Shown in pieces: positions 16,799 to 29,100 of a stretch of 64,000 nt of DNA. The DNA is from Diacronema lutheri. Taxonomy: Eukaryota > Haptophyta > Pavlovophyceae > Pavlovales > Pavlovaceae. The stretch covers positions 124,001 to 188,000 of the forward strand of contig JAGTXO010000050.1 in the NCBI GenBank assembly GCA_019448385.1, written 5' to 3'. The first letter of the stretch is position 1. Every line of letters begins with the position of its first letter. The translations under genes and the position numbers were made by a program. A model generated the notes under the pieces. It was not told the DNA's origin. It did not search any database and saw nothing but the letters and a program-made list of their open reading frames with translations.

Positions 16799-18424
16799 AT
16801 GCGGTCGATGCGACGGCGCCGCCGATCACCACCCACCTTCAAGCAGGGCGTATGGGCGATCGCGCTCGTCGCGACGGTCGCAGGCAACTCGACGTCACCG
16901 TCCCCTCTGTCGATGAAGGGGCACATGGTGCGTTACACGGACGCAGAGTTAGACGCCGGCATTCACGCGCTCGGCGACCGCGCGGCACTGGAGCGCCTCA
17001 TCCGCGCGGCGCAGCGCGGGCTCAAGGTCGTCGTCCTCGGCGGGTCGATCTCCGAGGGCTTCGCGGGCCGCACCTCGTCCAAGCCCCGCTCGTCTCGAGA
17101 CGGTTTTGTGGGGCGTCTGCTTGCGCATGTGAGCGCGCGCTTCCCGAATGCGACCGGCGCGCACGCAATCACCAACCGCGCGCGCGGCGGCAACGACGCC
17201 AGACACCTGCGGCCGTGCGCGCGCTCGTCTGCGCCGCTCGACGCGGACGTGGTTTTCATGGAATACGCGGTGAACGGCGGCACGCCCGACGACTTTGAGT
17301 TCCTCCTTTCCGTCTGGCGGACGTATCCGGGCGGCGGGCCAATGATCGTGGTCTTGAACAGCTTCTTTTGGTGCCGCGACGAGCGCGGCGAGCACGCGCT
17401 CACTGCCGCGTTGCATGGCTGCGGGCGTAGGCGCGGCGAGCCGGCGCAGTGCAAGCGGAACGCGCTCGCGGCGCACTGTCGCGTGCGTAACAATGGCGAG
17501 CGCCTGCGCAACGTCACGCGCTGCACGGAGGCAGCCATCGAGGCGAGCATGGCCCCATGCGGTGCGGCCGTCCTCTCCATCTTCGACGTGCTCGCGCCGC
17601 AGGTGATCTCCGCCAAGGTGATCAGCTCGACGAGCGAGATCAGCACCGACGGCTACCACCCGCCCAAGATGGGCAACGGCCACATGGTCTACGCGTGGGC
17701 GCGACTCCTCGCCCGCTGGTTTGACGCAGCCGTCGCATCGATCGCCGCGCCGCCGGACACCGCGCTCGTCGACGGGCAGAACGCGAGCCAGCGCGCAGGC
17801 CTAACCGAGATGCTCCTCGCGTGCAGCACACGCCCGCATGTCGGCTTCGACCACCCACGCGGCGTGCCCTGGGCCAGGCTCGCGCAGGCGCGCTCGTACC
17901 AGGTGCCGCAGGGTGGCGCTCGCGGCACGTCCGCGCGGCGCACGACGTGCTACTCAGTCGACGCCAAGCACCTGCCAAAGGTGCCTGTGCTGGGCGAGAG
18001 CACGTGGCACGAGGTGATGTCTGAAGGCGCCAAGCTGAGACCAGGCCTCGTGAGCGTCAAGCGCGGCGACGTACTTCGGCTCGAGCTGTTCGGTGGCGTT
18101 GCGACCGATGGCGGCGCCGCGCTGCCCGTACAGAGCGCATCCATCTCGCTGCTCCACTCGTACGAGAACGCAGGCACAGTGCGCATCCGATGCGCGGGCA
18201 GCTGCACGTGCGCTGAGACGGTACATTCCACCCGTTGGAGTGCTCTCTCGAGTGGCGACAAAAATGTCGAGGTGCCGATCGCGCACAACGGCAGCGTGGG
18301 CGAAAGCGGCGGAGCCGGGGGCGTCTCCGCGGAGGCGCGCTGTGTGCTGGAGGTGCTCAACGAGTCTGACGAGAAGGTCAAGCTCAACGGGCTCGCGGTC
18401 GACGTGCGCCGGCGTCAGCGTTAA
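16799..18424 (+). CDS. Secreted SGNH-hydrolase-type esterase
   Basis: A 541-aa protein with a basic N-terminus and signal anchor (GVWAIALVATVAGNSTS). SGNH blocks: VVLGGSISEGFAG (block I; the Ser follows GG as in many eukaryotic SGNH proteins), an Asn-Gly-Gly at VFMEYAVNGGTPDDF (block III) and STDGYHPPKMGNGHMVYAWA (block V with catalytic Asp and His). A beta-rich C-terminal ~150 residues with paired Cys (RCAGSCTC) may bind carbohydrate. Family members deacylate polysaccharides or lipids outside the cell. Single exon. The start at 16799 is the first ATG and retains the anchor. The 3' flank (18425-18779) contains only C/G-rich DNA and a 49-base C run. Confidence 0.8.
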   Translation: MRSMRRRRRSPPTFKQGVWAIALVATVAGNSTSPSPLSMKGHMVRYTDAELDAGIHALGDRAALERLIRAAQRGLKVVVLGGSISEGFAGRTSSKPRSSRDGFVGRLLAHVSARFPNATGAHAITNRARGGNDARHLRPCARSSAPLDADVVFMEYAVNGGTPDDFEFLLSVWRTYPGGGPMIVVLNSFFWCRDERGEHALTAALHGCGRRRGEPAQCKRNALAAHCRVRNNGERLRNVTRCTEAAIEASMAPCGAAVLSIFDVLAPQVISAKVISSTSEISTDGYHPPKMGNGHMVYAWARLLARWFDAAVASIAAPPDTALVDGQNASQRAGLTEMLLACSTRPHVGFDHPRGVPWARLAQARSYQVPQGGARGTSARRTTCYSVDAKHLPKVPVLGESTWHEVMSEGAKLRPGLVSVKRGDVLRLELFGGVATDGGAALPVQSASISLLHSYENAGTVRIRCAGSCTCAETVHSTRWSALSSGDKNVEVPIAHNGSVGESGGAGGVSAEARCVLEVLNESDEKVKLNGLAVDVRRRQR

Positions 18425-18627
18425 CTTTGCAGCCGCCGCCAATCACACCACCGGCCGCCGCGCACGCGCACGCAGAAGCCCAAAGGCAGTCGGCGACGGG
18501 CCGCCCCCTCCCCCCCCCCTCCCCGAGCAGCCGCCTGCCACGTCGCAGAGCCGCCGGCCGTCGCCGCAGAGCCCACCGCCCGCCGTGAGCGAGCCGCCGC
18601 CGCCGCCGCGGAGCGCGCCGTCGCCCG

Positions 18628-18676
<49 letters not shown>
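18628..18676. repeat. Homopolymer C run (49 bases)
   Basis: Uninterrupted C from 18628 to 18676, the longest pure run in the window. It lies in the 355-bp convergent gap between the SGNH esterase and the small orphan gene. Confidence 0.95.
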
Positions 18677-18779
18677 TTCCCCCCAAGCAAGACGCGGTCC
18701 CACGCCGCCTCCAACCCCACTCCCCTGAAAGGCACGGGGCCAGCAGGCAAGACGCCCTTGCCCCGCACTCAGTCGATTG

Positions 18780-19235
18780 TCATTGCGTCGAAGCGGACGC
18801 AACTGTCGAATGCAGCTGCGGCTCCAGCTTTGCGCCGACAAAGTGAGCGACTGCAGAGGAGGGCGAGAAGCGGCGCGGGGTGGGGTGGGCTAGAGCACGC
18901 GGCCGTCGGTCGAGCGCGCGTCCAATCCGTCCTCCCAAAAGCACATGAGCGCGCACGCAGGGCTGTGGCGGGCGTCCGCCGGTGCGCTCGCGTGCGTCCG
19001 CACCGTGCCGCTTGCTGCTCGGTGGCCCCGCAATCCCGTCGCCAAAGTCGCGCTTGGGTTGCGCGGGCTGAACCTCGCCGATCGTCATCATCTTCACCTC
19101 GCCGGTCCCGAGCTGGATGGGCAGGTCGTACGGGCCCTCGGGTAGCCATTGCGAGCAGCGCACGGCGGTGCGCAGGCTCGCCGTGATCGCCTTCTGCTTG
19201 AAATAGAGATGCGCGTGCGGGTGCGTCGTCGCCAT
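18780..19235 (-). CDS. Small orphan protein, 100 aa, two exons
   Basis: I do not recognise this protein. Exon 1 (19235-19004) starts MATTHPHAHLYFKQKAITAS and contains CSQWLPEGPYDLPIQLGTGE and VKMMTIGEVQPAQPKRDFGD, which is less Arg/Ala-biased than spurious frames nearby. Exon 2 (18850-18780) encodes VAHFVGAKLEPQLHSTVASA and STQ-stop. The intron 19003-18851 (153 bp, GTGCGG...CTGCAG) is phase 1, has a CT-rich tract before the acceptor, and keeps frame if retained. The start lies only 45 bp from the divergent start of the giant fusion gene. No signal peptide or membrane span. The divergent-pair layout, codon bias and a good acceptor support it, but homology is needed. Confidence 0.55.
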   Translation of the reverse strand: MATTHPHAHLYFKQKAITASLRTAVRCSQWLPEGPYDLPIQLGTGEVKMMTIGEVQPAQPKRDFGDGIAGPPSSKRHGADARERTGGRPPQPCVRAHVLLGGRIGRALDRRPRALAHPTPRRFSPSSAVAHFVGAKLEPQLHSTVASASTQ

Positions 19236-19247
19236 CCCACGCGCGGG

Positions 19248-19266
19248 CGGTCGAGCGAAACGACCG
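19248..19266. promoter_or_regulatory. Dyad at the centre of a 45-bp divergent promoter
   Basis: CGGTCG (19248-19253) and CGACCG (19261-19266) are perfect inverted arms; their centre (19257) coincides with the middle of the gap 19236-19280. Confidence 0.4.
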
Positions 19267-19280
19267 ATTTTGCACGCACG

Positions 19281-22200
19281 ATGGCGCTCGTGCGGACGCT
19301 GATCGCGCTCGCATCGGTATCGGTCGCCGTCCGCGCGCCGGATGCCGAGCCGCTGCGGACGACCGCCGCGTGGCCGGCGGAGCGTGACGGCGACCACCGC
19401 GTGCGCTTCGTCATCGACGAGCGCGCGCGCGGCGATCGGCTCTGCGTCCTGCGCATCAAGTGGCGGCTTCCGCTCGGGCTCGGCGGCGGCGGGCGCGCGC
19501 TGCTCGTGCGCGACGAGCGTGGGCGAGTGCTCAAGCAAGCGGTCGCGCTCGAAGTGGATGATGATCGCGGCGTCCTGCTCCTTGCGCCGCGCGCCGGCGG
19601 CACGTACTTCCTCTACTTTTTACCGTACGACGGCGAGAAATGCGCTCAGACCGGGCCAGCGTCCGCGTGCGACGTGCCGCACACTCTCAGCGTGCCAAGC
19701 CGGCCGCTGCCGCGCTGGCTGCCCGCATGGGTCCGAAACCACACGCTTGGCTCGCCCCTCGCCCCGCGCGCCCTCGTGCAGCTCGCCCAGCTCCCGCACG
19801 CGCGCGTCGTCGCGATCGAGGCTCGGAGCGAGCGACACAGCTTTGCGCCCATGGAAATGCGCGCGAGCGCGGCCGAGGTGGCGGCGCTGCGCTCGCGCGC
19901 AAAGGGGCGGGCACTGCTGCTCTTTCCAGAGCCGCACTCGCGCCCGATCCGCATGTGCGACGCTCCGCCCGCGCACTGGGCGCGCGCGCCGCTACCGCCG
20001 TCCAATAGCACGGTCTTCGAGCTGAGCGCCTGCACCTCGCCCGCCGAGCCAAACGGCGCGGACGGCGCGCGCGGCGTCGGTGAGAGCGCCGAGGACGACG
20101 TAAGTGCCCGTGCCGCCGACAGCGGCGCGTCCATTGCGTTCCAGATTGGCGTGCTCGCGCTCGCGCCGCTGCGCGGCCTCGCCGTCGTGTTCTCAGGCGT
20201 TGAACCGGCTGCACGCGCCGAGCAGCCCACTGCCGCGTCGGGCACAGCCAGTGCGCGGTCCGGCGCGACGCGCGCGAATGCTGCCGCCGTGGGTGCCGAG
20301 CACTGGCGCCTCGTCAACAGGTGCGGCGCCCACGCCGAGTATCTCGATGCGCTTGACGGGCACCGCCGCCAACGGGCACGCACGGATGGCACGTGCGGCC
20401 GGGACACACGCGGCGTCGGCGGCGCTGGCGGCGGCGGTGTAGCGCCCGCATGGGTACGGAGCAACGACGCGTCGGTGCCAGCCGGCAATGTCGCCGTGCT
20501 TTGGCTCACGCTCGACCTGCCGCCATCGCTGCCCGCCGGCGAGTATGTGGCGCGTGTGCGCGTGCGCACGGACGACACGGCGGGTGACGATGCTGTCCTC
20601 GTCAAGCTGACGCTGACGCGCGACCGGCGGCCATCGCACCGCGCCGAGAGCGAACCGTCGGCGCACACGCGGCTGCGCTGGCTGGACAGCCGGATTGGGC
20701 TCGAGCAGCGGCCGACACGCGGCTTTTCAAAAGTGCGCTGGCGCGAAGGCGCCGAGCGCGCGAGCGCAGGTTCGACCGGCGAGCGCGCGCACGTGTGGGC
20801 GTTCGCGGGCGACAAGGCGCTGCGGTTGGACGTGGGCGGGCTGGACGAGGGTGTGCGCGCGCGCGGTCGTGACGGCTCGACGGTGGCTGGCGTGCGTGCG
20901 GAGGCGGGGGAGGCGGCGGCTGCGCTCGCGGACGAACGCTCGCGCGCACTGCTGCTGCCTGCCGCGCTGCGCGTGGGCGGGAGCGACATCCTGGCGGGGC
21001 CTATGCGCCTCCTTCTCGGAGCGGAGGCGCGCGCACGACGCGGCGCGCGCGCGCGCGAGCAGCGCGGCAGCGCCGGCTCCGCCGCCGCGCGCACGCCGTC
21101 CGACGAGCGCGGTGGTGGGGCAGAGTGGGTGATGCGAAAGGTGAGAGCGCAGCGCGTGCCGCGCTCGGGCACGGCGGACGGCGGGTGGGAGGCGACGACC
21201 GACGCCGCAGTGCTCTGGTCAGCCACGGCCGAGCTCGAACGGTCACCCGCTCGCGCGAACCCGTCAGGCACGTCGAGCGCCGCCGGAACGGACGTTACGG
21301 ACGTAACGGACGTGCTCGAGGTGAACGTGCTCGGCTCTTTTGAATTCGACGGTTACATTGAGCTCGAAGTGAGCGTGCGCGCGCTGCGCGTGAGGCCGCG
21401 CGCGGCGCCGCGGCCGCTCGATGCGCGCGCAGCGGGCGCCGGCGCAGCCGATGGCCGCAGGGAGGATACGCTCGGCGCGGCTCGCGGCGCGGGCGGCGAC
21501 GAGGCGATCCGCGTAGATCACGCGCCGCTCGTGCTTGACGATTTTGCGCTCGAGCTCGCGCTGCTGCCGACCGTTGCGCAGCTCGCGTCCGGGCTGGGCA
21601 GGCCCGGCGGAGCGTTGACGCGCTTCTTACGGCCGCTCAAGCCCGCCACCCCAGTCGACGGCGGCGGCTCGCGCCGCGCGGCACGCAGGCGCTTACCGGC
21701 GGAAACGTTTGCCGACGGCGATGGGTTGGCCGGTGGCACGCCTGGCAGTCGCGGGGGCGATGGCAGTCGCGGGGGCGATGGCAGTCGCGGGAGCGATGGC
21801 AGTCGCGGGGGCGATGGCAGTCGCGGGGGCGATGGCAGTCGCGGGGGCGATGGCAGTCGCGGGGGCGATGGCAGTCGCGGGGGCACGGACGGCGCGGGCG
21901 CGGACGACGAGGGCGCGGACGACGAGGGCGAGATATGGTCGTGGGGCTGGGCGGACGAGGCGGCGGCCGCGAACCGAAGGCCAGGCTTGAATGGGCGACT
22001 GTGGCTCGGAAGCGGGAGCGCAGGCGTGCAGCTGAGCCTCGCACCGCGCGCGGGCTTTGACGAGAGCGCTCGGCTCGTAGCGCCCATCGAAGCGTTTTGC
22101 GACAGCGATGGCGTAGATGCGGGCGGCGATGGCGGACGACGTGGCGACGACGACGGCGACGACAGCGATGGCACGGCCGCCGCCGCGCGCGGCGCCGCGC

Positions 22201-25200
22201 GCGGCGCTGCCGTAGCGCGGCGCGATAGCGCGCAGCGCGGCCGCGGCGGAGCGCCTCACGCGCGCTGCGCGCAGCTGGCGCACGAACAGTATGCGGCCGC
22301 CCTCGGCTCCGCGAGCTGGGCAAATGGCGGACGCGGGCGAGTTGATGTCATGCGCCGCGCCGCGGGCTCGCACGGCGTGCGAGAGGCGGTGGTGGTCACC
22401 GTCGCGTCGGGCAGGCTCGAGCTCGCACGTGGCGGCGCGGCCGTGCGCTTTCCCGCGCGCCTGCTGCTCACGCCGGTCCGCAGGCCGCCGCTGCGCGCGC
22501 CGCTGCGCGCGCGCCATTTCCACATGCAGCGCTTCGTGCCCGTCGAGGCTGCGGCTGCGCACGTGCCAGGGGGGACCGTGATCATCCATCAGGCGCGCGC
22601 CGCGCGGCGCGCCGCTCCGTCGTTGAGCGCGTGCACGGCCGCGCGCGTGTGGCCACGCGCCGCGCGCGTGCGCCGCGCTGCGACCGACGAGCGCACAAAG
22701 TTGGGCGCACGCTCCGCCCCCGCGTCGGCGCTGCGCGGCGCGCGCAGGGCCACGAGTTGAACCCGTACATCAACAGCCCCTTCTGGCGCACAGACGAGCT
22801 CACCGCCTATGTCGCCCGAGCGCACGCCGCCGGGCTGCGCGTCAAGCTGTACTACACGACGCGCGAGCTCTCGACTGCCGCGGCGGAGCTGTGGGCGCTG
22901 CGCGCGCTCGGCAGCGAGGCGCTCGTGCCCGGCGCGCGTGGCGGGCACGCGTGGCTGCGCGAGCACCTACGCTTCGGCTACCACGCCGCGTGGCACGAGC
23001 GGCTGAGCGACGGCTCGATCGACGCGTCCGTCGCGACCGCCGCCTTCGCCTCGCGCCTCGACTCGTACTGGCTCGAGGGCATCGCCCACCTCATCCGCAC
23101 GGTGCGCATCGACGGAATCTACCTCGACGGCGCGCCGTACGAGCGACGGACGCTCCACCGGCTGCGCAGGCTTGCCGACGCGCTACACCCGTCTTTCGAG
23201 CTCGACCTTCACGCGTCGTGCGCGGCCAACCCGCGGCTGCCCTACGTCGAGCTGCTGCCCTCCCTTGACTCGATATGGTTTGGCGAGCAATGCGAGTACC
23301 GCACGATGGCTCCGGACGAGTGGCTCGCCGACGTGTCCGGGGCGCCGTTCGGTGTGCCCGCCGAGGTGCTCACGGACGACGCGGCGAGGTGGGCGGCGCT
23401 CGTCTTCGGCATGACCTGCCGGATCTACCCGGACCCGAGCCGGTGCGAGCCGCGCCCGCTCTGGGCGGCGCTCGAGCGGGTCGGCGCGGACAACGGCGTA
23501 CTCGTCGGCTTCTGGGACCGGGCGCCCCTCGTTACGGTCGGCCCGGCGCGCGTGCGCGGCGGTGAGCGCGCGGACGGCGGCGCGGACGGTGGCACGGACG
23601 GTGGCGCGGACGGCGGCGCGGACGGTGGCGCGGCTGCGCCACCCGTCGTGCGCGCGTCGGTCTTCCTCGGCGGCGCATGGCGCGACGCGGCGGTCGACGC
23701 GGCAGGCGCGTGGGCGCACGAGGCGAGCGGGACCAACCGCTCGGCGACCGCGCACGGCGGCGCGGACGGCGGCGCGCGCGCGCGCAACCGCGCGCTCTCG
23801 CGCGCGGCGCGCGCGCACTGGCGCGCGCACGGCGCGGCGGTCGCCGACGACGTCGGCGACGCGCGCGCGCTGCCGTTGCCGATCGTGATCGCTGTCGCGA
23901 GCTGGGAGACCGCCGACACGATCGCGACGCTCGAGGTGGACTGGGCGGCGCTCGGTCTGTGCGCGCGCGGCGCGCGGCTCGTCGCGCCCAGCGTGGCCGG
24001 CTTTCAAAGCGCGCGCGAGTGGATTGCGGGCGCGCCGTTCCACTTCCGACCGCAGCGCAGCGGGCCGGGCGAAGGGTATTTGCTCCAATTGCATGCAGCA
24101 ATGGCGGACGACGCGTATTGCGCCGGCGGCAGGGCACGCGCGCGGCGTGCGCTGGCGGTTGACGGCGGCTTGGCGCGCGCGGCCGGCGGTGGCGGAGCGC
24201 GCGGCGCGTCGGCGCTGGGCGCACGCAGCTCGGTGCACAGCGCGCGCGCGGACGGCGGCGCGCGCGGCGCGCACGCGCGCACCGTGTGGCAGCTGGCAGA
24301 TGTGCACTTGCAACTGAGCTATGCGGAGGGTGCGTCGATCTTTGCGCGCTGCCTACGCGAGCGGCGCTTTGGCGCGCGCGCTCCGGCGAGCGGCGGACGC
24401 GCGCCGCGCGGCGGCGGAGGCGGCGGCGGTGGCGGTGGCGTGCCAAGGTGGGCGTTCGGCGCAGCCGGCCCGTTCGGTGACGATTACTGCGACTCGCCTC
24501 CGCGGCTGCTTGATGAGGCGCTCGCGCACATCAACGCGAGCCACGCCACTTCAGTCGACCGCTCGCTCCGTCCACTCGTCCTCCTGACTGGTGATCTCGT
24601 CATGTCGGGCGCGGGCGGGCGGTCGCCGGTGAGCGACGAGGCAGTGCTTGCCGCGCCCGAGGCCGTCGCGGCCGCGCTCGCGCGCCATCTGCCCGCGGCG
24701 CGCGTCTTCCCGCTTTGGGGCAACCACGATCTTCTCCCGTACAACACGCACACGGGCGCGGCTGGTGCCGCGTCCCTCGCCGTCCAGCGCGCGTTCGCGC
24801 CGTGGGCGGGTGACGTGGCCGCGCGCGAGCTGGGCGAACGAGGCTACTACGCCGTTGACCTCTCAACGGACCTCGGCCTGTCCGCCACGCACGCCGAATC
24901 GCAGCGCGCGCCGCGCGTGCTGCTCATCGCGCTCAACACGGTGCTCTTCTCGCCGTCCAACTCGGCGGCGCACTCGGCGGACGGGCTGCTCGCGGCGCGC
25001 GCGCACCTTGGGTGGCTCGGCGACCACCTGCGCAAGCTCAATGCGTCGGGCGGCAGCGCGATCCTCGCCGGGCATGAACCGCCGGGTGCCGACTGGTACA
25101 CAAGCCGCGAGAGGCGCGCGCCCGTCGAGAGCTGGTGGATTCCCGCGCACGCGTTTGAATATGCGCGTCTCGTCTCGCGCCACGCGGCCGTGGTTGCTCT

Positions 25201-25960
25201 GCAGGCCTTTGGGCACACGCACGCCGACGAGGTGCGGATCGTCGCGCCGCCGAGCGCGGCGGGCACAGACGACGGCGGCACCCGCGCCGGCGGCGACCAC
25301 GATGGCGGCGCCAACCTCGCCCGTACGCCCGCGCCGGCGGCCGAGACCGCCGGGCGCGCGCCCGAGCCGACGGTGGCCTTTGTCGCGCCGCCCCTCACCC
25401 CGTACGGCTCGGCGTTCAACCCGGCCGTGCGCGCGTACGCGTTCGACGTGCGCGCGCGCGGCGCGGACGGCGGCGGCGGCGCCGGAAGTGGCGCCCGCAG
25501 CGCGCCGCGCCTGCTTCAGCTGCGCGACTTTACGCAGTGGGTGCTTCTCCTCGAGAGTTCAAACGCGCTGAACAGAAGCTTCTGGCAGGTTGAGTACAGC
25601 GCGACCCGCGCGTACGGCCTGGCGGACATGAGCGCGCGTAGCTGGCTCGCGGCGATCGGCCGGATGCACGAACCGCGCAGCGTCGAGCTCCTCCGCTACG
25701 TGGCGCACGCCAACGTGTGGGACCAGGGTCGCGAGCGCTTCCACTCGATCGACGGCGCGCGCGCGATGTTGTGCGGCGCGCAGCACGTCGAGCCGGGCGC
25801 GTTTGCGCGCTGCCGCGACGATGCGACCGGCGCGTTGCGCGCTCCGCCGCGCGCGCGGCACGGCGACGTGCTGCCTTCCGCCGGCTCGCTCGAGGACGAG
25901 GGACGGTCGGCCATGTTTCCGACGCTTCCGCGCGGCGTGACGCTGGCCGCGACCGGCTGA
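19281..25960 (+). CDS. DUF6067 glycosidase-like protein fused to acid-sphingomyelinase-like phosphodiesterase
   Basis: A predicted 2,174-aa secreted protein. The signal peptide MALVRTLIALASVSVAVRA sets the start at 19281. Exon 1 (19281-22592) encodes beta-rich regions with long Gly/Ala/Arg inserts. Exon 2 (22748-25960) opens with a TIM-barrel part (~1105-1450): GHELNPYINSPFW, AGLRVKLYYTTRELS, IDGIYLDGAPYERRTLHRLR, typical of DUF6067. From ~1616 a metallophosphoesterase of SMPDL3 type follows: WQLADVHLQLSY, LLTGDLV, LWGNHDLLPYNTH, AILAGHEPPG, AFGHTHADEV, all metal ligands present. The intron 22593-22747 (155 bp) is GC-AG (CAG|GCGCGC), phase 0, and restores the DUF6067 motif HQ-GHELNPYIN. The fusion lies within one uninterrupted exon. 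Further unseen introns in exon 1 cannot be ruled out. Confidence 0.78.
21744..21887. repeat. 18-bp coding minisatellite, eight units
   Basis: The unit GGCAGTCGCGGGGGCGAT repeats eight times within exon 1 of the fusion gene, encoding a (Gly-Ser-Arg-Gly-Gly-Asp) linker. One unit has Ser for Gly; the last ends GGGGGCACG. Confidence 0.95.
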
Positions 25961-26125
25961 CGGCGCGGTTTGGTCGGCGACGCGCGCGTTGAGTCGTCCG
26001 CGCTCCCCGGCGGACTGGCGCATTCCTTTCCTGCGCCTCACTCACAGCGGCCTGGACACTGGGCTGGACGCTGGAGTCCGAGTCCGTGTCAGTCAGTTAG
26101 TCACATCGGTCGCTGGCGATGGCGC

Positions 26126-29100
26126 ATGGCGGCCGAACCTTTTAGCTCGTCAGTTCTGCTGCGTGACGACGCGCTCCGGTTCGAGAGCGCGGCGTCGTGC
26201 GGCGCGCGGCTGCTGCTCGGCGCGGCAGATGGCACGCTTGTTGTCTGCGCGCCCTCTGGCTCCGGCTCGGACCGCTACGACATCCTCGAGACGCGCCGGC
26301 AGTTTGCGCCGCGAGCGATCGTCGCCCTCGAGGCGCACGAGCGGCTCGATTTGCTCGTCGTGCTGTCGGACGGGCTGGTACACGTGCACGCGCTCGGCGA
26401 TCTGCGACGGCTGAGCGTGCTCAACATGCTCAGGGGCGTCGGCGTGCTCGCGCTCACCCGCGCGTCCGACGCGGGCGACTGCCTGCTCGCCGTCAGCCGC
26501 GGCGCCAAGGCGCACGTGCTGCGGTGGGCGCCGTCCGCGCGCGCGTTCGTCGACGTGGCGGAAGTGGGCGTGCCCGACGGGGCGGTGGGCGGCGGCGGCG
26601 GTGGCGGCGGCACCGTCGCGCCGCACCTCAAGGCCGCTGTCAGCCACCTCACCGACGTCGTGAGCGACGCTGTCAGCACCGTCGCCAAGGAGACGTGCGC
26701 GGCGGCCGTATTTGGCGCGGCCGCCGCGTTCGGCGGCGCGGCGAGCGCGTCGGTTGTCGCGGGCGGCGGGCCGATCGGCGGCGGTGGCTCCGCGAGCGGC
26801 ACACTCGCGACGCTCTTACTCTGGCTAGCCGACGCCGACGGCGCGCGCGAGCTCATCATCGGCACAAGGCGTGAATACCTGCGATTTGAAATCGGCGCAC
26901 GTCGGCTCGTGCCGCTTTTTAAGACGGCGCGCGCGGGTGGTACGGCGGTCGGCGCGCGCGTCGGGCGCGGCGAGGCGCTGCTCTGCCAGGAGCGCATCGG
27001 CTGCTTTGTCGGGCTCGGCGGCGAGCCCAGTCGGAAATTCCAGCTGTCGTTCCGAGATCCACCCGCCATCGTGTGCGCGAGCGGCGACTTTTTGCTTTCG
27101 GCCGCGCCGCCGCCGTCGCCGCCGACATTAGCAACGACGCCGACGGCCGCGCGCGCGCAAAGCGCCGGCACGACCCGCCCATCGGCGCGGGAAGTCGGCA
27201 CCGCTGCCGGCGGTAACGGCAGCATGGGCATCAGCATGGAGGTCCGGCTCCTGCAGACGCAAGACGTCATGCAGACCCTCGCGCTCCCGCCACTCGGCGC
27301 GGCTGGGCTGGCGCCGGCATGCGTGTGCGCGCACGCGGGCGACAGCGACGGCGGCGGCGGCGACGACGGCGCGCGCGGCGACGGCGACGGCGCAAGGGCC
27401 TGCGTGGACCAACTTCCTCATATGGTCGTCGTAGCAAACGGCGGGAGCGTGGTTGCCCTCCGCCCGCTGCCGTTACTCGAGCTGCAGCGCAGGCTCGTCG
27501 CCGCGCGCCGCTTCGACGAGGCCACCGCGCTCTGCGCGAGCGCGCACGGCGCCGGCACGCGCGCCGCCGCGTACGCCCGGCGCGCGATCGCGCAGCTGCA
27601 CGCCTTCTCGTCGCTGCACGAGCGCCGCTTCGACGCGGCGTGCGCCGCGTTGAGCGACGCGCACGCGCGCCCGCTCGACGTGCTCTCGCTCTACCCGAAG
27701 CTCCTCCCCGCCGGCGTGGCGCCGCGCGCAGTTGTTGTCGAACTCGCGCCCGCCGGCCGCGTCGAGCGCGTCGCCGGCGCGGACGGCCCGGCGCGCGCGT
27801 ACCTCCCGGTGCGCGTGCAGCCCCTCGAGCTGGCGGACGAGGCGCAGATCGTCGCGCTGTACTCGTCGCTCCGCGGCTTCCTCGAGCGCGCGCGCCGCCA
27901 GCCTGAGCTGCTGCTGCCGCCGCCGCCGTCGGGCCGAGCGGCCACCGGCGCGGACGCGCGCGACGGGCTCGTGCGTCCAGTGCACGGCGCGCGCGCGCAG
28001 GACGGCGAGCTGACGGATGCGGAGCGCGAGGCGGAGCTGGTGGCGTGTGATAGCGCGCTGCTCAAGGTTCTGCTCTCCATCGACCAACCCGCCATTTTTC
28101 CCTTCCTCCGACAGGTGGAAGCCGCCTCCCTCCCTCCCTTCCCCCCCCACCCCACCCCTCCTCTCACCGCGCGGCCCAGCTCACTCGCATTGAGGCGACA
28201 CGCCCAGCCACAGCCCAATGTGCCCACCACTCCACCGCGCGCAACTCGCACGCGTCCCCGCGCTGCGCGCGCACGCCCGACCACCCCGCCCCCCCCCCCC
28301 CCCCCCCCCGCCCCCCGCCCCCACGTCGGCCGCGCTGGCGCGCAGCCCAACGCGTGCGCGCTCAACGAGGCCGAGTCGATCCTGCTGCGCTACCGGCAGA
28401 TCCACGAGCTGGTTGGGCTGTGGCAGGGCCGTGGCATGCACGCCAAGGCCCTTGAGCTTCTCGCCTCGATCGGCCAGCGGCACGCGTTCGCCACCGGCGC
28501 GGCCGGCACGGCGGGCGCCGCGGCCTGCGCGCAAACGGGGCTCGACGACGCGCAGACGGTGGCGTTCGGCGGCACGCGTGCGACGGTCGAGTACCTGCGC
28601 GGCCTGCGCGCCGCCGAGCTCGAGCTCATCTTCAAATACTCCGCCTGGCCGCTGCGCGCCGACCCGGATGGCGCGCTGCGGATTTTTTGCGATCCGCACG
28701 ATGGCGGCCGGCGCGGCGGGGACGCGGCTGGCGCGCGCGGCGAGCCGAGGGCGCGGCGTGGCGGCGCGTTGCCGCCGGACGCGGTGTACGACCATATCTG
28801 CGCGCTCGCGAGCCCGCAGCTTGGGCTGCGGTACCTCGAGGCTGTTCTCATCACCGCGCCGGGCGCCTCAGCGACCGGCGCGGCGGGCGGCACGTGCAAC
28901 ATGTCCGATGGTCTGCCGAACGGCGCGGACGCAGGCTCGGCGCGGCTGCACGACGAGCTTGCTCGCGGGCTCCTCGCACACGTCGAACGGCTGTGCGCCG
29001 AGCTGCACGAGTTGCAGTGCGCTGCGCCCGCGGCCGAGCCTACGAACGCACGCGTCGTCGCCGCTCCGCACGCGACCGCCAAGCCGCGCGCGGCCGCGTC

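Noticed and set aside
21744-21887. Eight 18-bp units as a CRISPR-like array
   Set aside because: No spacers; it is an in-frame coding minisatellite in a eukaryotic gene.
9984-28345. Stop-free introns of length 3n as an exitron programme (PC-esterase 186, METTL6-like 171, orphan 153, VPS39 231, IQ gene 120 bp)
   Set aside because: Five of 17 introns are multiples of three, which is the one-third expected by chance, and high GC alone removes most stop codons.
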